Of a stretch of 64,000 bases of DNA, positions 11,650 to 24,300 are shown piece by piece. The DNA comes from Schistosoma mansoni. Its lineage: Eukaryota > Platyhelminthes > Trematoda > Strigeidida > Schistosomatidae. The number at the start of each line of letters is the position of its first letter. Position 1 is the first letter of the stretch. Where the stretch lies: NCBI RefSeq assembly GCF_000237925.1, contig NC_031495.1, positions 65,020,939 to 65,084,938 of the forward strand, read 5' to 3'. The translations under genes and the position numbers were made by a program. The notes under the pieces are model-generated. The model was not told where the DNA came from and did no database searches. It saw only the letters and a program-made list of their open reading frames with translations.

Positions 11650-12065
11650 GATTTATTTGGGTAACGAAATTTAGTAGAGGATAGTATCCTCAATAATCAA
11701 GTTACTAAAGCCATTGTGATGGTATGAATGTATCCTAATCATAATAAAATTTGTAGAAACTGTGTTTTGATCGCAAATATATACTCAACTGAAGTGTGCA
11801 GTGAACTAGGCACGATACATTTTCCTGGTTTTCGCCACTTTTACATATACTGGCAGATTTTTTTCTAAAGCAACTTCCAAAAACATTCTCGACTTCATAC
11901 ATGTAGAATCAAGGCATCTTTTCAGGATGCACATATGTCAGCAGAGATTGATCAATGACTACCTTAAACACCATTGGAAAATATAAACCCTCATAAATAT
12001 TTCTTTAACCAGTTGAATAAGTTAGTAAATATCTGGCTTTAATGAATAAAACGTTTATTACTTAT
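11650..12065. other. Stretch without recognised feature
   Basis: AT-rich; no gene or repeat found. Confidence 0.4.
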
Positions 12066-12116
12066 TGATTAGTATTAGCTTTATTCAATATTCTATTTTT
12101 GGTACAATATAGAATT

Positions 12117-12577
12117 TCCATAGTTGAAATCATGAGTCAATTGAAGCTAGAGTACCAAGGAGAACCTGGAAGCACTGCTTGACGGCCGTTTCGTCCCACT
12201 ATGGGACTCCTCAGCAGTGCACATTCACGATCCCGCCTCGCGAGCNNNNNNNNNNNNNNNNNNNNNNNNNNNNNNNNNNNNNNNNNNNNNNNNNNNNNNN
12301 NNNNNNNNNNNNNNNNNNNNNNNNNNNNNNNNNNNNNNNNNNNNNNNNNNNNNNNNNNNNNNNNNNNNNNNNNNNNNNNNNNNNNNNNNNNNNNNNNNNN
12401 NNNNNNNNNNNNNNNNNNNNNNNNNNNNNNNNNNNNNNNNNNNNNTTGTGGATTTTTCAGTATTTTTATAGTTGAAAACGGCCGTCCAGTGCTTCCAGGT
12501 TTTCCATGGTGATCTAGCTTCAATTGACCAATGATTTCAACTATGAAAATACTGAAATATCCACAAAAACCCCTTCC
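12117..12577. repeat. Family B SINE foldback inside family E, containing the gap
   Basis: The left arm is minus-oriented (12117-12245) and the right arm plus-oriented (12446-12577), each containing the ribozyme or its 3' flank, with inverted ends. The 11-base target duplication shows it inserted as one unit. The left 127 bases are identical to 18729-18855. Confidence 0.75.
12246..12445. other. Assembly gap (200 N)
   Basis: Exactly 200 unknown bases in the middle of a foldback repeat. The true length is unknown. Confidence 0.99.
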
Positions 12578-13096
12578 AATATAGAATTCTCAACAAAACG
12601 TATTTCAAGAAGTTTCCGTTTCTTACTTCTTGGTCGATTCTGAAGATAAATATTGAGTAATCGCCAGTTAGGTGTTAGCAGTTCAGTCAATCGATACCTG
12701 AATAATGTGCATTCTTTTCGCTGCATATTGTCAGCGACCACGTTATCTCTGATTGGGCTTTTTGTAACCTTTATAGTGAAAGGTTGTACACTTTTCAGAA
12801 ACTCACCTGAATAGGTTGTGCGTTTAATAGCCATAATGTTGTAGTAAAACAAACAAAATCAGATAACTTGTTGAAATATATAGATGACAGGAAAAGGTAG
12901 CCCAGATGTTTAAGCAGGCTGCTGTGATGTTCATCGTGATGACTACTAAATCTTATTATATAAATAACAACACTAATATGCGACTACATCAAACTGACTA
13001 GTCATAAATATGAAAAAAACGCTTGTCGTAGACTTCAATCCCAGTCACACTGTGAAATATATATCAATATGTCCCAAAAATATTCAACTTTTGTAG

Positions 13097-13246
13097 TACT
13101 TACTTACTTACTTATTTTTTCTGGTTAGCGTTTTATTTCTAGCGAGTTGGTTTTCTACGGGATAGGAGTCGCTAACCCTATGTCCAACCTTCCTCCTATA
13201 CCCAGGCTTGGGACCGGCAGTAACCCCCGGAGGAGCTACAGGCGAA
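13097..13246 (-). mobile_element. RTE leader fused directly to GTAA tail (internally deleted element)
   Basis: On the minus strand about 125 bases of the RTE 5' leader (CTGTAGCTCCTCCGG, GGTCCCAAGCC, CGTAGAAAACCAACTCGC, GCTAACCAGAAAAA) run straight into TAAGTAAGTAAGTAAGTA. All coding sequence is absent. The same leader precedes RTE coding sequence at 32930-33060. Confidence 0.7.
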
Positions 13247-13254
13247 GCTAACTT

Positions 13255-13900
13255 TTGTTTCATTTATTCTTTACTTGATCAATAGTTCTGAGTCAAAGCA
13301 TAATACTCTCATATGAAATGAAAAATCTATAATATTGTAACATTTAACAACCGTTTGTAATAAAATTAATAATAATTCCCTATCGCCAATCAAATTAAAT
13401 TAATCTAATTGTTATGTTTATATTATTACAAATTAAGTTAGAGTAGATTAGAGAATAGAGAGAATAACTTTCTACCCCCCCTCGCTTCCCAATTTTCTTT
13501 TCTAAACCAATGTTTTCTAAATGCGTTTTTAGAGTTTTCCTAACTAAGGGTGAGAAACTATTTTGTTGCTGTTGTGAAGAGTTAAATGGAGGAGGGAGGG
13601 GGTTAAAAGAATAGGACAGTTTTTTGTTTTGACTGTCTGTATATTTATTTGTCTATTTATAAAGTTACTCTTCATTAGAAAATATTATGAGTTTACAAAA
13701 TAGGAACGAATGAGAAACAAAATGCCTAAGATACAATAGAGTGTGGGGGTTTTTTTGGAGGGGGGAGGGGAGGGGGCGTTGGAAGAATAAACTATACAAA
13801 TTAAAAATAATTAATCTAATCCTATTATGTAATATGTTACTCACTGTTCAAAATGAAATACCAAAAAAAATATAGTTTTAATTTCTAAGGTAGTATCTAA
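13255..13900. other. Upstream region of the Phox2-type gene
   Basis: AT-rich with polyC (13476), polyG (13747-13775) and long A/T runs and no transposon copy, unlike most of the window. It may be promoter or 5' untranslated sequence. I see no convincing TATA box. Confidence 0.4.
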
Positions 13901-13904
13901 ATGA

Positions 13905-15324
13905 ATGGTGATGCCAAATATTTATAATATGGAATCTAATAATCCAACACTTTGTTCCCAAGTTAATCAACCAACAAATGGACAAATTGAATTAAACTAT
14001 CATTATCATAATCATAATAATAATGTTGGCATTACCCATGGAAATACTCCGAGTAACATTTATACTCATTTAGGATTTGCATTACATAATCCTTTAATTA
14101 ATCAATCCTTACACAATCCAACCACTTCTAATGGAACTTCAACGAATAATTCATTCCAGTCTTTGGTAACTGAGAATCATCTTGGAAGAAATGTTGACAT
14201 TACAAATGATCTAATAAAATTGACAAATCTATCAACAGGAGATTTATATTGTTCAGATAATCCACCGGAAAATGTAACCTTTACGTCAAGTTTTGTTCCG
14301 TCAAATAATGAAACAGTCCATTCGAACATACAACAAGATCCAAGTCAGAGTTATACTTATTCATATAAGACTAATAATAATAATGAATCAGTAATGGGAT
14401 TATCAAACCTTAAATACTTTACAAGTTTAAATAATGAAGAAAATGAAAGACGATTCAAAGATGATGTCAAAGAATCAGTATGTATTTACACTGAAGCACC
14501 AAGTACCATGACAACAATGACAAGTAATATAAATGAAACTTCATTTATCCCATTATTTGATCCAATTGTTTGGAATTCAACTCATTGGAAACAATTTGCA
14601 ACAATAGCACAGAATTCATGTCATGATACTATGAATGATCCATTGATATACAATCAGATGGCTGGAATTCATAAAACGAATATCAATAACTTTTGTCCTA
14701 TGGATCAAACGACAAGTGATGTATCTGCTTCATTGACAAGATCTAATTTATCCATTTCATATCCATTAGATACATATACGAGTTTATCTACATTGACTTC
14801 ATCAAATTTTACTGATTCAAATGTGTTTAATACTCAGTTATCAAGTTACTTAACAAAAAATTCTAGAAATTTCAATGAGTGTGGTAGTGGTACTGGTAGT
14901 AATGGAAGTAAATTTCCGTTACTACCATCTTTATTGACTGACTGTCCAAGTTCTTCAACTTCAATGACAACCGTCAGTTCTGAATCAACATTAAAATATC
15001 ATTCAAATGATTATGATCATCAAAATATGTTTCAATACAATCCTTCATCTGATAGTACATTGACACAATTCTACAATAATTGTAATGCAAATAATTCATT
15101 ACGAAAACTTTATCATGAACAAAAGACATATAGTACTAATAACAATAATAGTAGTCTTGATGGTCCAAACTCTATAGTCTTTAATGGTAATAATAACCCT
15201 AACCAAATGTGTTTCGCGAAGAATAACTTTAATCAGCAGTGCAATGTTTCAAAGTCAATCAATCCAATGTTCAATCATTCAGAAGAAGAATCTAATAGTC
15301 ATAGAGAAATGGACAAACTTGGGG
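13905..15324 (+). CDS. PHOX2: Phox2-type gene, coding exon 1 (Asn/Ser/Thr-rich N-terminus)
   Basis: Encodes residues 1-473 and the first base of codon 474. It starts [13 protein letters not shown] and is dominated by Asn, Ser and Thr with HNHNNN and NNNN runs, typical of low-complexity regions in AT-rich flatworm proteins. The donor GTAATT begins at 15325, after one base of a codon (phase 1). Reading on past the donor gives only two more residues before a stop, which supports splicing here. The preceding 130 bases hold C- and G-runs but no repeat copy. Confidence 0.85.
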
Positions 15325-18300
15325 GTAATTAGTCTTAATCTAATATTTTAATGTTTGTATCTGTTGAACATTTTATGTTGTCTGAATAGGATAAGAAAAG
15401 GTTTTTGTGGATATTTCAATATTTTCATAGTTGAAATCATGAGTCAATTGAAGCTAGACCACCATGGAAAACCTGGAATCACTGGACGGCCAAATCGTCC
15501 TATTGTGGGATTCCTCAGCAGTGCGCATCCACGACCTCGCACCCGCGAGATTCAAACCCAAGACCTACCGGCTTCGCGCCGGAGCACTTAACCGATAAAC
15601 CACTGAGCCGTCATCCAACGATGTTAATGTCTAACTTCAAATGATCCAGTGCTTCCAGGTTTTCCATGGTGGTCTAGTTTGAATTGATTCATGATTTCAA
15701 CTATGAATAGGATAAGTTATTTAAATATCTTAGTTTTAGAGCTTGTATCTGACTGCCTGAAAACATATACCATTAAAACAAATTTAGGCTATACTGTTGG
15801 TGACATTGTAACATAATCGATAGTAGCTACTATACACCAAGGGCTAGATATGCATAAAATTGATAACTACTTAGTAAACAATCAGGGTTACAATAATAAT
15901 TCTTCAGTTCTATATGTACATGTAGGTTCATCGCAAGTTGATCGTTGAAGTAAAGGTAAATATATCTGGAAGTTCTTTGTCAAATATTTATCTAAACACA
16001 TCATAGCAAACTTCTATATTATTTCAGTTGGAGTATAATGTGATGGACAGTGTGTTGCTTTGAATATTGTATGCTGTCTATCTGAATAGGATAAGAAAAG
16101 GTTTTTGTGGATATTTCAATATTTTCATAGTTGAAATCATGAGTCAATTGAAGCTAGACCACCATGGAAAACCTGGAATCACTGGACGGCCAAATCGTCC
16201 TATTGTGGGATTCCTCAGCAGTGCGCATCCACGACCTCGCACCCGCGAGATTCAAACCCAAGACCTACCGGCTTCGCGCCGGAGCACTTAACCGATAAAC
16301 CACTGAGCCGTCATCCAACGATGTTAATGTCTAACTTCAAATGATCCAGTGCTTCCAGGTTTTCCATGGTGGTCTAGTTTGAATTGATTCATGATTTCAA
16401 CTATGAATAGGATAAGTTATTTAAATATCTTAGTTTTAGAGCTTGTATCTGACTGCCTGAAAACATATACCATTAAAACAAATTTAGGCTATACTGTTGG
16501 TGACATTGTAACATAATCGATAGTAGCTACTATACACCAAGGGCTAGATATGCATAAAATTGATAACTACTTAGTAAACAATCAGGGTTACAATAATAAT
16601 TCTTCAGTTCTATATGTACATGTAGGTTCATCGCAAGTTGATCGTTGAAGTAAAGGTAAATATATCTGGAAGTTCTTTGTCAAATATTTATCTAAACACA
16701 TCATAGCAAACTTCTATATTATTTCAGTTGGAGTATAATGTGATGGACAGTGTGTTGTTTTGAATATTGTTGCTGTTAACTAAGTTAGTACGAAAGTATT
16801 TTCTATCCTTCATTGGGATCACTTATGGATAATGTAACTTGACATATCTGTTTCGTTATCGTTGGTAACTTTGCAGGTATAAACGTTTCAATCACACATT
16901 TTAACGAATATAGAAGCTGGTAGGTCCTGGGTTCGAATCTCGCGGGTGCGGGATCGTGGGTGCGCACTTCTGAGGAGTCTCATAATAGGACGAAACGGCC
17001 ATCCAGTGATTCCAGGTTTTCCATTGTGGTCCAGCTTCCATTGACTCATGATTTCAACTATGAGAATATAGAAGCTTTGAATTTTGAGTTAGCTATCTTA
17101 CCATTCAGTCAGTGGACAGAAATTTGATAGTTTTTGTTTGCCAGATTTTTTTCAGTACATGATCTTTGTCTGACATAACTGATGAAGGTACTTTGTTACA
17201 TCTAAGACTGACGACTTCATCTTTTATAGATTAAACTTAAAATCCCAATATGTTTATTTCGAATTAGGTACTTAACGTATCGATTTAATCGAATCTTTAT
17301 AGTCTGTAAATCTGACAAGAGTTGGATTAAGGAAATAATTTGTTGTATAAAACATATCGTAGTTAATAATTCAATAACCTGAATGACTTACTTACTTACT
17401 TACGCCTGTTACTCCCAATGGAGCATAGGCTGCCAACCAGTATTCTCCAACCCACTCTATCCTGAGCCTTCTTTTCTAGTTCTATCCTGAATGATTAATT
17501 ATTTATAATTACTGATCAACCATAAAAGGTTACCCTGTGACAACTGAAGGTGCTTAACTAAAATTTCAAAATCATTCCATTCCATTAGTATCTATTAATT
17601 CGAATAAACAGCCGTTATGATCTTCATATGATCAAAACGTCTCTATTTTGTTTCAAAAAACAAACCTAATAACTGGTAAAAGGTAGAAATACAAGTAATA
17701 AGTGATGGCAGATCATTGATAATATACTTTGTCAGACTTCAATTATAAGCTTGTTGGTATTATTATCAGAAAGGGGATTTTATGAATATTATATTAATTT
17801 AATATTTGAGTTCATGAGACAATCGAAGCTAGACCGCAATGGAAAACCTGAAACTACTGGACGGCCGTTTGGTCCTAACAGTGGGCATCCACGATCCCGC
17901 CCCGCGGGATTCGTGTCTAATGAATATAAAAATGTTGTGAAGATTATTGAATTTCAAAGTTTAACAACATGTAATGACAGTAGTTGGATAATCACCGAAA
18001 TTTAAGAATTAGCTAATAGGTGCCCATCAATGACTTCATACGTAATCAAACTCTGAAATTTCATGAGTTGTAGTAAGGAAATATGCCTATTTATGATTTT
18101 TTCTGTAATTATTCACAATAACTACTGGTAACTGTTAGATAGAACTAGATAGGAAGGCTCAAGACAGAGTGGGTTGGAGAATGCTAGTCGGTGGCTTATG
18201 CTCCATTGGGAGTAACAGGCGTAAGTGAGTAACTGTTATAAGTTCCAATAAGTATGGCATTTTATTAGAATTTTAGAAATTCTTTTCAAAGCTGGTCAAA

Positions 18301-21300
18301 GCTGATCACAGGTAATAACGATATTATTATAATAAGAATTGATATGAATTATTCAATCCAAACTAGTTTTTCAAGATGAACGGATATCATCAGGATAACA
18401 TATAAGAACTTTCGTCTATATGTGGTCGAATAGTTTTACAGTATTCGGGCGACGAGTTGATGTGAGACATTAGAGAGGAAGAATGTATTTGATGTTTGAT
18501 TAAATTTCCTTGAAAAAGCTTGAACCAGATACCCAGGCGAAACGTTGAATTTACTTAGAATTCATTTGGATAACTCCTGGAAAAGAGGGAATACTAGACA
18601 ACTGTTTACGTCATTTTAGACAATAAATTTTTACCATGTGTGCTTTCTACTCAATCATATATCACTTGGGGTATTAAATTAATTCTTGATGTTATATTTG
18701 GATCATTTGAATCTATTCCTAGTATTTTCATAGTTGAAATCATGAGTCAATTGAAGCTAGAGTACCAAGGAGAACCTGGAAGCACTGCTTGACGGCCGTT
18801 TCGTCCCACTATGGGACTCCTCAGCAGTGCACATTCACGATCCCGCCTCGCGAGCGAGATTCGAACCCAGGACCTACCAGCTTCGCGCCATAGCACTTAA
18901 CCGATAGACCAGTGAGCCGTCATCCAACGGTGTTAATGTCTAACTTCAACTAATCCACGAAGTTGAGCAACCATTCACCAATTGTCTTCCGTGAGTTGAT
19001 ATCTCTACAACAGACGTGTTTGAACTCCACTGGTCACTGCTTCCCACTAGAACTCAAGGAAATACCTCATGGAGTCAGTCACTAGTGAGCATATGATTAT
19101 AGATCAGAAGGGGTTTTTGTGGATTTTTCAGTATTTTCATAGTTGAAATAATGAGTCAATTGAAGCTAGACCACCATGGAAAACCTATAAGCACTGAACG
19201 GCCGTTTCGTCCTATTGTGGGACTCACTCCTCAGCAGTGCGCATCCACGATCCCGTAAATTAATTCTTGATGTTATGTATTCATCATTTGAATCTATTCC
19301 TAGTATGTCAATTATGTAATAAAGTTCAAGTTTGTCGTCGAAAATTTGCAAAATAATCATAAACATATAAATTGTAAACATCAGAATTTGAATAAGTTAA
19401 CGCCATTTAATGTCAGAGAAATAAGCTTAACACTAAATTGTATGATTTGATATACATCTGTCTATGGAATATGTAACTAGGCTAATGTTTAACCATTCTC
19501 TAGAAAAACAAAATATCGATTTTTCTGAAATATTGACTTCAAATATTAATCAGTCAATGTTCACATATAAAAATAATTTTGGAACAAAAACTGTGAAACT
19601 ATTCAATTCACTTAGTAGTGTTGTTTATTTGAATCTTCCCATTGATGTTTAAGACTGTAATTGATCAATCCTAAACATCAATGAGAAGATTCAAGTAAAT
19701 ATTACCAAGTAAATTTAAACTTCACCCGATTACACAAGCAAGTGACTATCAGGACTCAGTAGCTGAGTGGATAACGCGATGGCGTTTGAAGCGAACAGTA
19801 CCGGGTTCGAGTCCAAGAGTGAACTAAACTTATCTTGAAGAAGATGTATTCAATTCATTTGAAATGTTCCTAACCATAAAGGGAAACACTCTCTAATGTT
19901 TCAGTTATGTTATCAACTGTAGAATTGAAACATTTTTTTTACTTTTGTTATATCCCAACATCAGTATTCACTGGAGTTAAATACAGTATCAGTGTAAACG
20001 TTTCTTATTTTTGTATTTGAAATGGGTTTGTAATGAAGCTATTTCTTTTATGACTAAGAAAGATTTAACAATAAAGATAAATTCAAGAAATTCTCTGGAT
20101 GATTGTATAATGAAAAGTTGTAAATGCTGGTAATAATTTTTTGCTTGAATAATATTTATTAGAAGGGGGGCTTTGTGGAGATTTTAGTAATTTTATAGTT
20201 GGAATCTTCACAAAACCCCCGTTCTGGTAGTGATTATATGCTCACTAGTGACTGGCTCCGAAATGTATTTCCTGTATTTCCAGTGAGAAGCAGTGACCAG
20301 TGGAGTTCAGCCAGGTCTGTTGTGAAATAGTAACCCACTGAGGATAATGGTGGACGGTTGCTCAATTTTGTGGATTGGTTGAAGTTAGACATTAACACCG
20401 TTGGATATCGGCTTAGTGGTTCGAGAGGTTAAGCGCACGTGCGTCTGATTGACAGGTCCTGGGTTCGAATCTCGTGGGGTGGAGTAGTGGATGCGCATTG
20501 CTGAGGAGTCCCAAAATAGTATGAAACAGGCTCTCACTGCTTCCAGGTTTCCCACAGTAACTTGTTGTTGATGGTGTCTGGCCATCATCATTATTATTAG
20601 TTTTATTCAATATTATAGTTTTGGTACAATATAGAACTATCAGCGCAATGTATTTCAACAGGTTTCTGTTTCTTACTTCTTGGTCGATCCTGAAGATAAA
20701 TATTGAGTGATCACCAGTTAGGTGTTAGCAGTTCAATTCTTTTCGCTACATATTGCGAGCAACCACGTTCTTTCTGTTTAGGCCTTTTGTAACTTGTACA
20801 ACGGAAGGTTATACACTTTTCACAAACACACCCGAATACAGATCAGAAAGGGTTTTGTGGAAATTTTAGTGTTTTCATAGTTGAAATCATGAGTCGCTAA
20901 TGCGCACTGCTGAGGAGTCCCATAATAGGACGAAACGGCCGTTCAGTGCTTCCAGGTTTTCCATTGTGGTCTAGCTTCGATTGAATCATGATTTCAACAG
21001 CACCTGGATACGTTATGTGATTAATAGTTATTCTTATCATAATTATAATAACAATATCTTAATCAAATATGAATAAAACAGATAGGTACGTGGATGATTT
21101 AAATCAAAATTGAACATTTTAACGAAATCATATTTTTAGTAGTGAATACTTCAAATCTGAAACCACCGGGATTCAATAGGAAACAATGACGTTTATAATT
21201 TATTGAAACATTACATATTCCTATAATCATAATGTATATGAAATTTAAATTTGATTATAGAGTAAGTATACAACTAGTATGTAATTTAACTAGCCCCCAA

Positions 21301-24300
21301 ATGTCCTGCTACGGTCGAGAGTGGGGAAAGTCTGCTCTCCCTCTCAAAATGCTCTCACATGGCCTAGCGTATATAGCCTCTGCCAGGGAAGTCCTAATCA
21401 CTGCCCTCTCGTGACGGAGGTGTTGTTTACAAAATTGAGAGGACGAAAAGCGAATGTCCGTCGCTTTAACCGGGTTGGTGGACACGGAAAGTTTGTAAAA
21501 TCTCAGCGAAGTGAATTTGAGGAAAAATCCAACACACTAATACATATACCTAGTTTAAACATTTTTAACGTTGATTGGATGACCTATTCCGTATACAATG
21601 AACCGGAGAACCATGTACTTATTTATATTCGATAATTTGGATGTTTGATTATATTTCCTTGAAAAGGCTTAGAAACAGATTGCCAGACGAAACGTTGAAT
21701 TTACTTCAAATTCATTCGCTGAGATTTTACAAATATATTATTCCTATTATGGTTATACTTTCATTAGGTGTTATGTATTAGATATTCTACTGAAAGTATA
21801 ACTATTAGGTCTTAAATTATTATAGAACAATTAGTTCCATTGTAAGCAAAGATGGATAGTGGCTAGCAGTGGAATCCAGTGTGATGCGCGTTTCGTCCTA
21901 TTTGGTACTCGTTAACTGGATGTACCTGCATCTCAGAGTTGATGTTCACTCTAGGAGTCGAACCCAGTACCTTTCGAATCCCAGAATGAACATCAACTCT
22001 GAGATACAGGTGCATCCAGCTGACGAGTCCCAAATAGGACGAAACGCGCATCACACTGGATTTACACTGCTAGCCACTATCCATCTTTGTTTACCATGCT
22101 TGTGAACTACGGCTATATCGAGGCAATACGCACAGTATGCACATATGCCAATACGAGACTGACCAGTTGCAGTCCTAAAAACATCAATGGGAAGATTCAA
22201 ACAAGCAATACTAAGTGAATTAGTTCTATTATTTAAAGGATAAGACTATGACAAAAATGAATAAATTAATCATGATAGAATAATTAGAACTTACTTATTA
22301 TCAATAATGAATACACCTTGTGATGGTGGAGAAGATTTTTAGTTCAGGAGGATGATTGTGATGGAGTTTTGTTCTCTGAGCTAGATGGTTTGGTTCAGCT
22401 CAAAGGACAAAACTCCATTAAAATGAATGCATCTATTCAACATGTTCAATATTTGGAAGGTCAGTCTTTCAACAATATAGTACAATGTGTTGGGAGTCGA
22501 ATATGTTTATGTTACAAATGGCACAATTGGTAAGTGAATAAGTCAAGTGATATTATTACTCTAAACGACTAGCACCCTTATTCCTTACTTATATATATGT
22601 ACAAATTAACTTATTCGCTAATTTGCTTTTCCTCTTTTTATTATATATATAGCACTAATGTAATTTATTTTATTATTTTAGAGAGACCTGTCAATTTACT
22701 TTTTTAAATCTTATTAAGCTGATGATCAGATTATATTTCTTGGGGGGTTTACCTAATTTGACCCTCATGCACACACAGCCACACACACACACCTTACGTT
22801 AGGGATTTCTCCTAATTAGAAATATATGCATAAATAAATCCTCTCTCAAGATATACGTTAAATGAATAAATAAAAAAACCCAATAATCTGTATATTTCAT
22901 AGGGAAGTTATTTGAACAGCCCGGTAGCTGTGCAACATGCCGTTACTATATTCATTGATTGAATACATTAAAACAAAAATCATGAAAAGCAAAAAAAGAA
23001 ATAAAATAAGCAAAGACCAACAAATGTATAAGGTTTATCGGGGAGGAGGGGGGTGGCTTTCTTTTTTTTTACATAAATGAAGTAAATTGAATTAAGTAAA
23101 ATTAAGTTATAGGCCAAAAAAGGGAAACTAAGGCTTTAAATAATTCATTGATAACTTGATTTACTACAAAATAACTAAAAGGTGGTGGTGGGGGGGCAGA
23201 CATTGTCCATCTATTTAACTTTATTATTGTTGTCATGGTGGGGGGGTGTGACTATTACATTTAAATTGTATAACTTGATTATATATATTTATTGAAATCA
23301 TTAATTTGATCAGTAGAAATGGAGTTAGATTATGGATAGTAGGAGGATAATGCATCTAATTATATATGTTATATATTCATTGTAACATGTTTTGATAATG
23401 TTGGATTGGATTCTGTGAGTTGAGAAATTGAATTGAAAAGTTCTTTTTTGTTGTTTTTGGACAACATAAGCTACCAGTAGTTATTTTAAATAGAATCGAT
23501 GTATATAATTACTCATTTAGTAACTAAGGGAAAAGTAATACTGTTTTTAGATTAGACTTTGAATAATGGCTATACAATACAAAAATTTTGGCGAAGTTTC
23601 ATTCTCCAAAACGATGTGGTTGAATTTGAGAGTTTGGTCGGATGATTTTGTCTAGAAGGACGATGAAAGGCTTGAAATTAAACTACCCAGGATTAGAGAA
23701 TAAATCTTTACAGAAATCGTTCACTTGAGCTACAAACCTTCCGTACGTTTAATCGTAAATGAAAAACAGGGTTCATTTATTACTTATTTACTTATAATAT
23801 TATCAAGTCATCGGTACTGTTACCGTTTCAGTAGTTATGAATTTGGAAAGTTTACATAACTTATAGCTAGTTGGTAACACCTCTGGTAGCGGCACTGGTT
23901 GATGCATGTTTTAATTTTACTAAGAACATCAGAATATAGACAAAATTTACCAATGGTGGAGAAGATTTGTAGCTCAGGTGAATGATTTTGATGAAGTGAA
24001 GTGTTTGGATTTCTCCACATGTGTAGAAATCCATACACTTTACTTCTACCCGAAGTTTGTGCTGATGATGTCGTTCAGAAGGACGATGAAAGCCTCACGA
24101 CCAAACCATCCAGCTCAGAGAACAAAACTTCATCAAAATTTGCCAATGAAAGTTAATTAGATAACAACATAAGTCTGGCGATACAAGTCAAATATAAGAG
24201 GAGTATTTATGATGGTTCATTACATTACATTGTGGTTTTTTAAAAATCTTGGGCTAGAAACCGATGCTAAGGAAACAGATTTTTGATACATTTGTTTTAT

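Larger units (their letters stand above)
12065..12940 (-). repeat. Family E repeat, copy 1, split by a family B insertion
   Basis: Family E pieces 12065-12116 and 12578-12940 are interrupted by a family B element, with AATATAGAATT duplicated at both edges (12106-12116, 12578-12588). On the minus strand the repeat has a frame ([35 protein letters not shown]) shared with the copy at 24567, and it ends in GAATAAAGCTAATA, a likely polyadenylation signal. Type unknown. Confidence 0.7.
15381..16780 (+). repeat. 700-base tandem duplication (15381-16080 and 16081-16780)
   Basis: Each base in the first unit reappears 700 bases on. In the lines compared the copies differ by only about one base until they diverge near 16771. 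Each unit holds one family B foldback element and about 370 bases of unique sequence. It starts 57 bases after the exon 1 donor. Confidence 0.9.
20590..21020 (-). repeat. Family E repeat, copy 2, split by family B
   Basis: Family E sequence up to 20841 and again from 20999. The boundary ACCCGAATA/ACCTGGATA marks a target duplication of about 9 bases around a family B element. Confidence 0.65.

Noticed and set aside
12137-12523. Long frames through the gap
   Set aside because: They exist only because N is read as an open codon.
15355-15591. 78-codon frame after exon 1, repeated at 16067
   Set aside because: It is family B SINE sequence read in one frame; repetition comes from the 700-base duplication.
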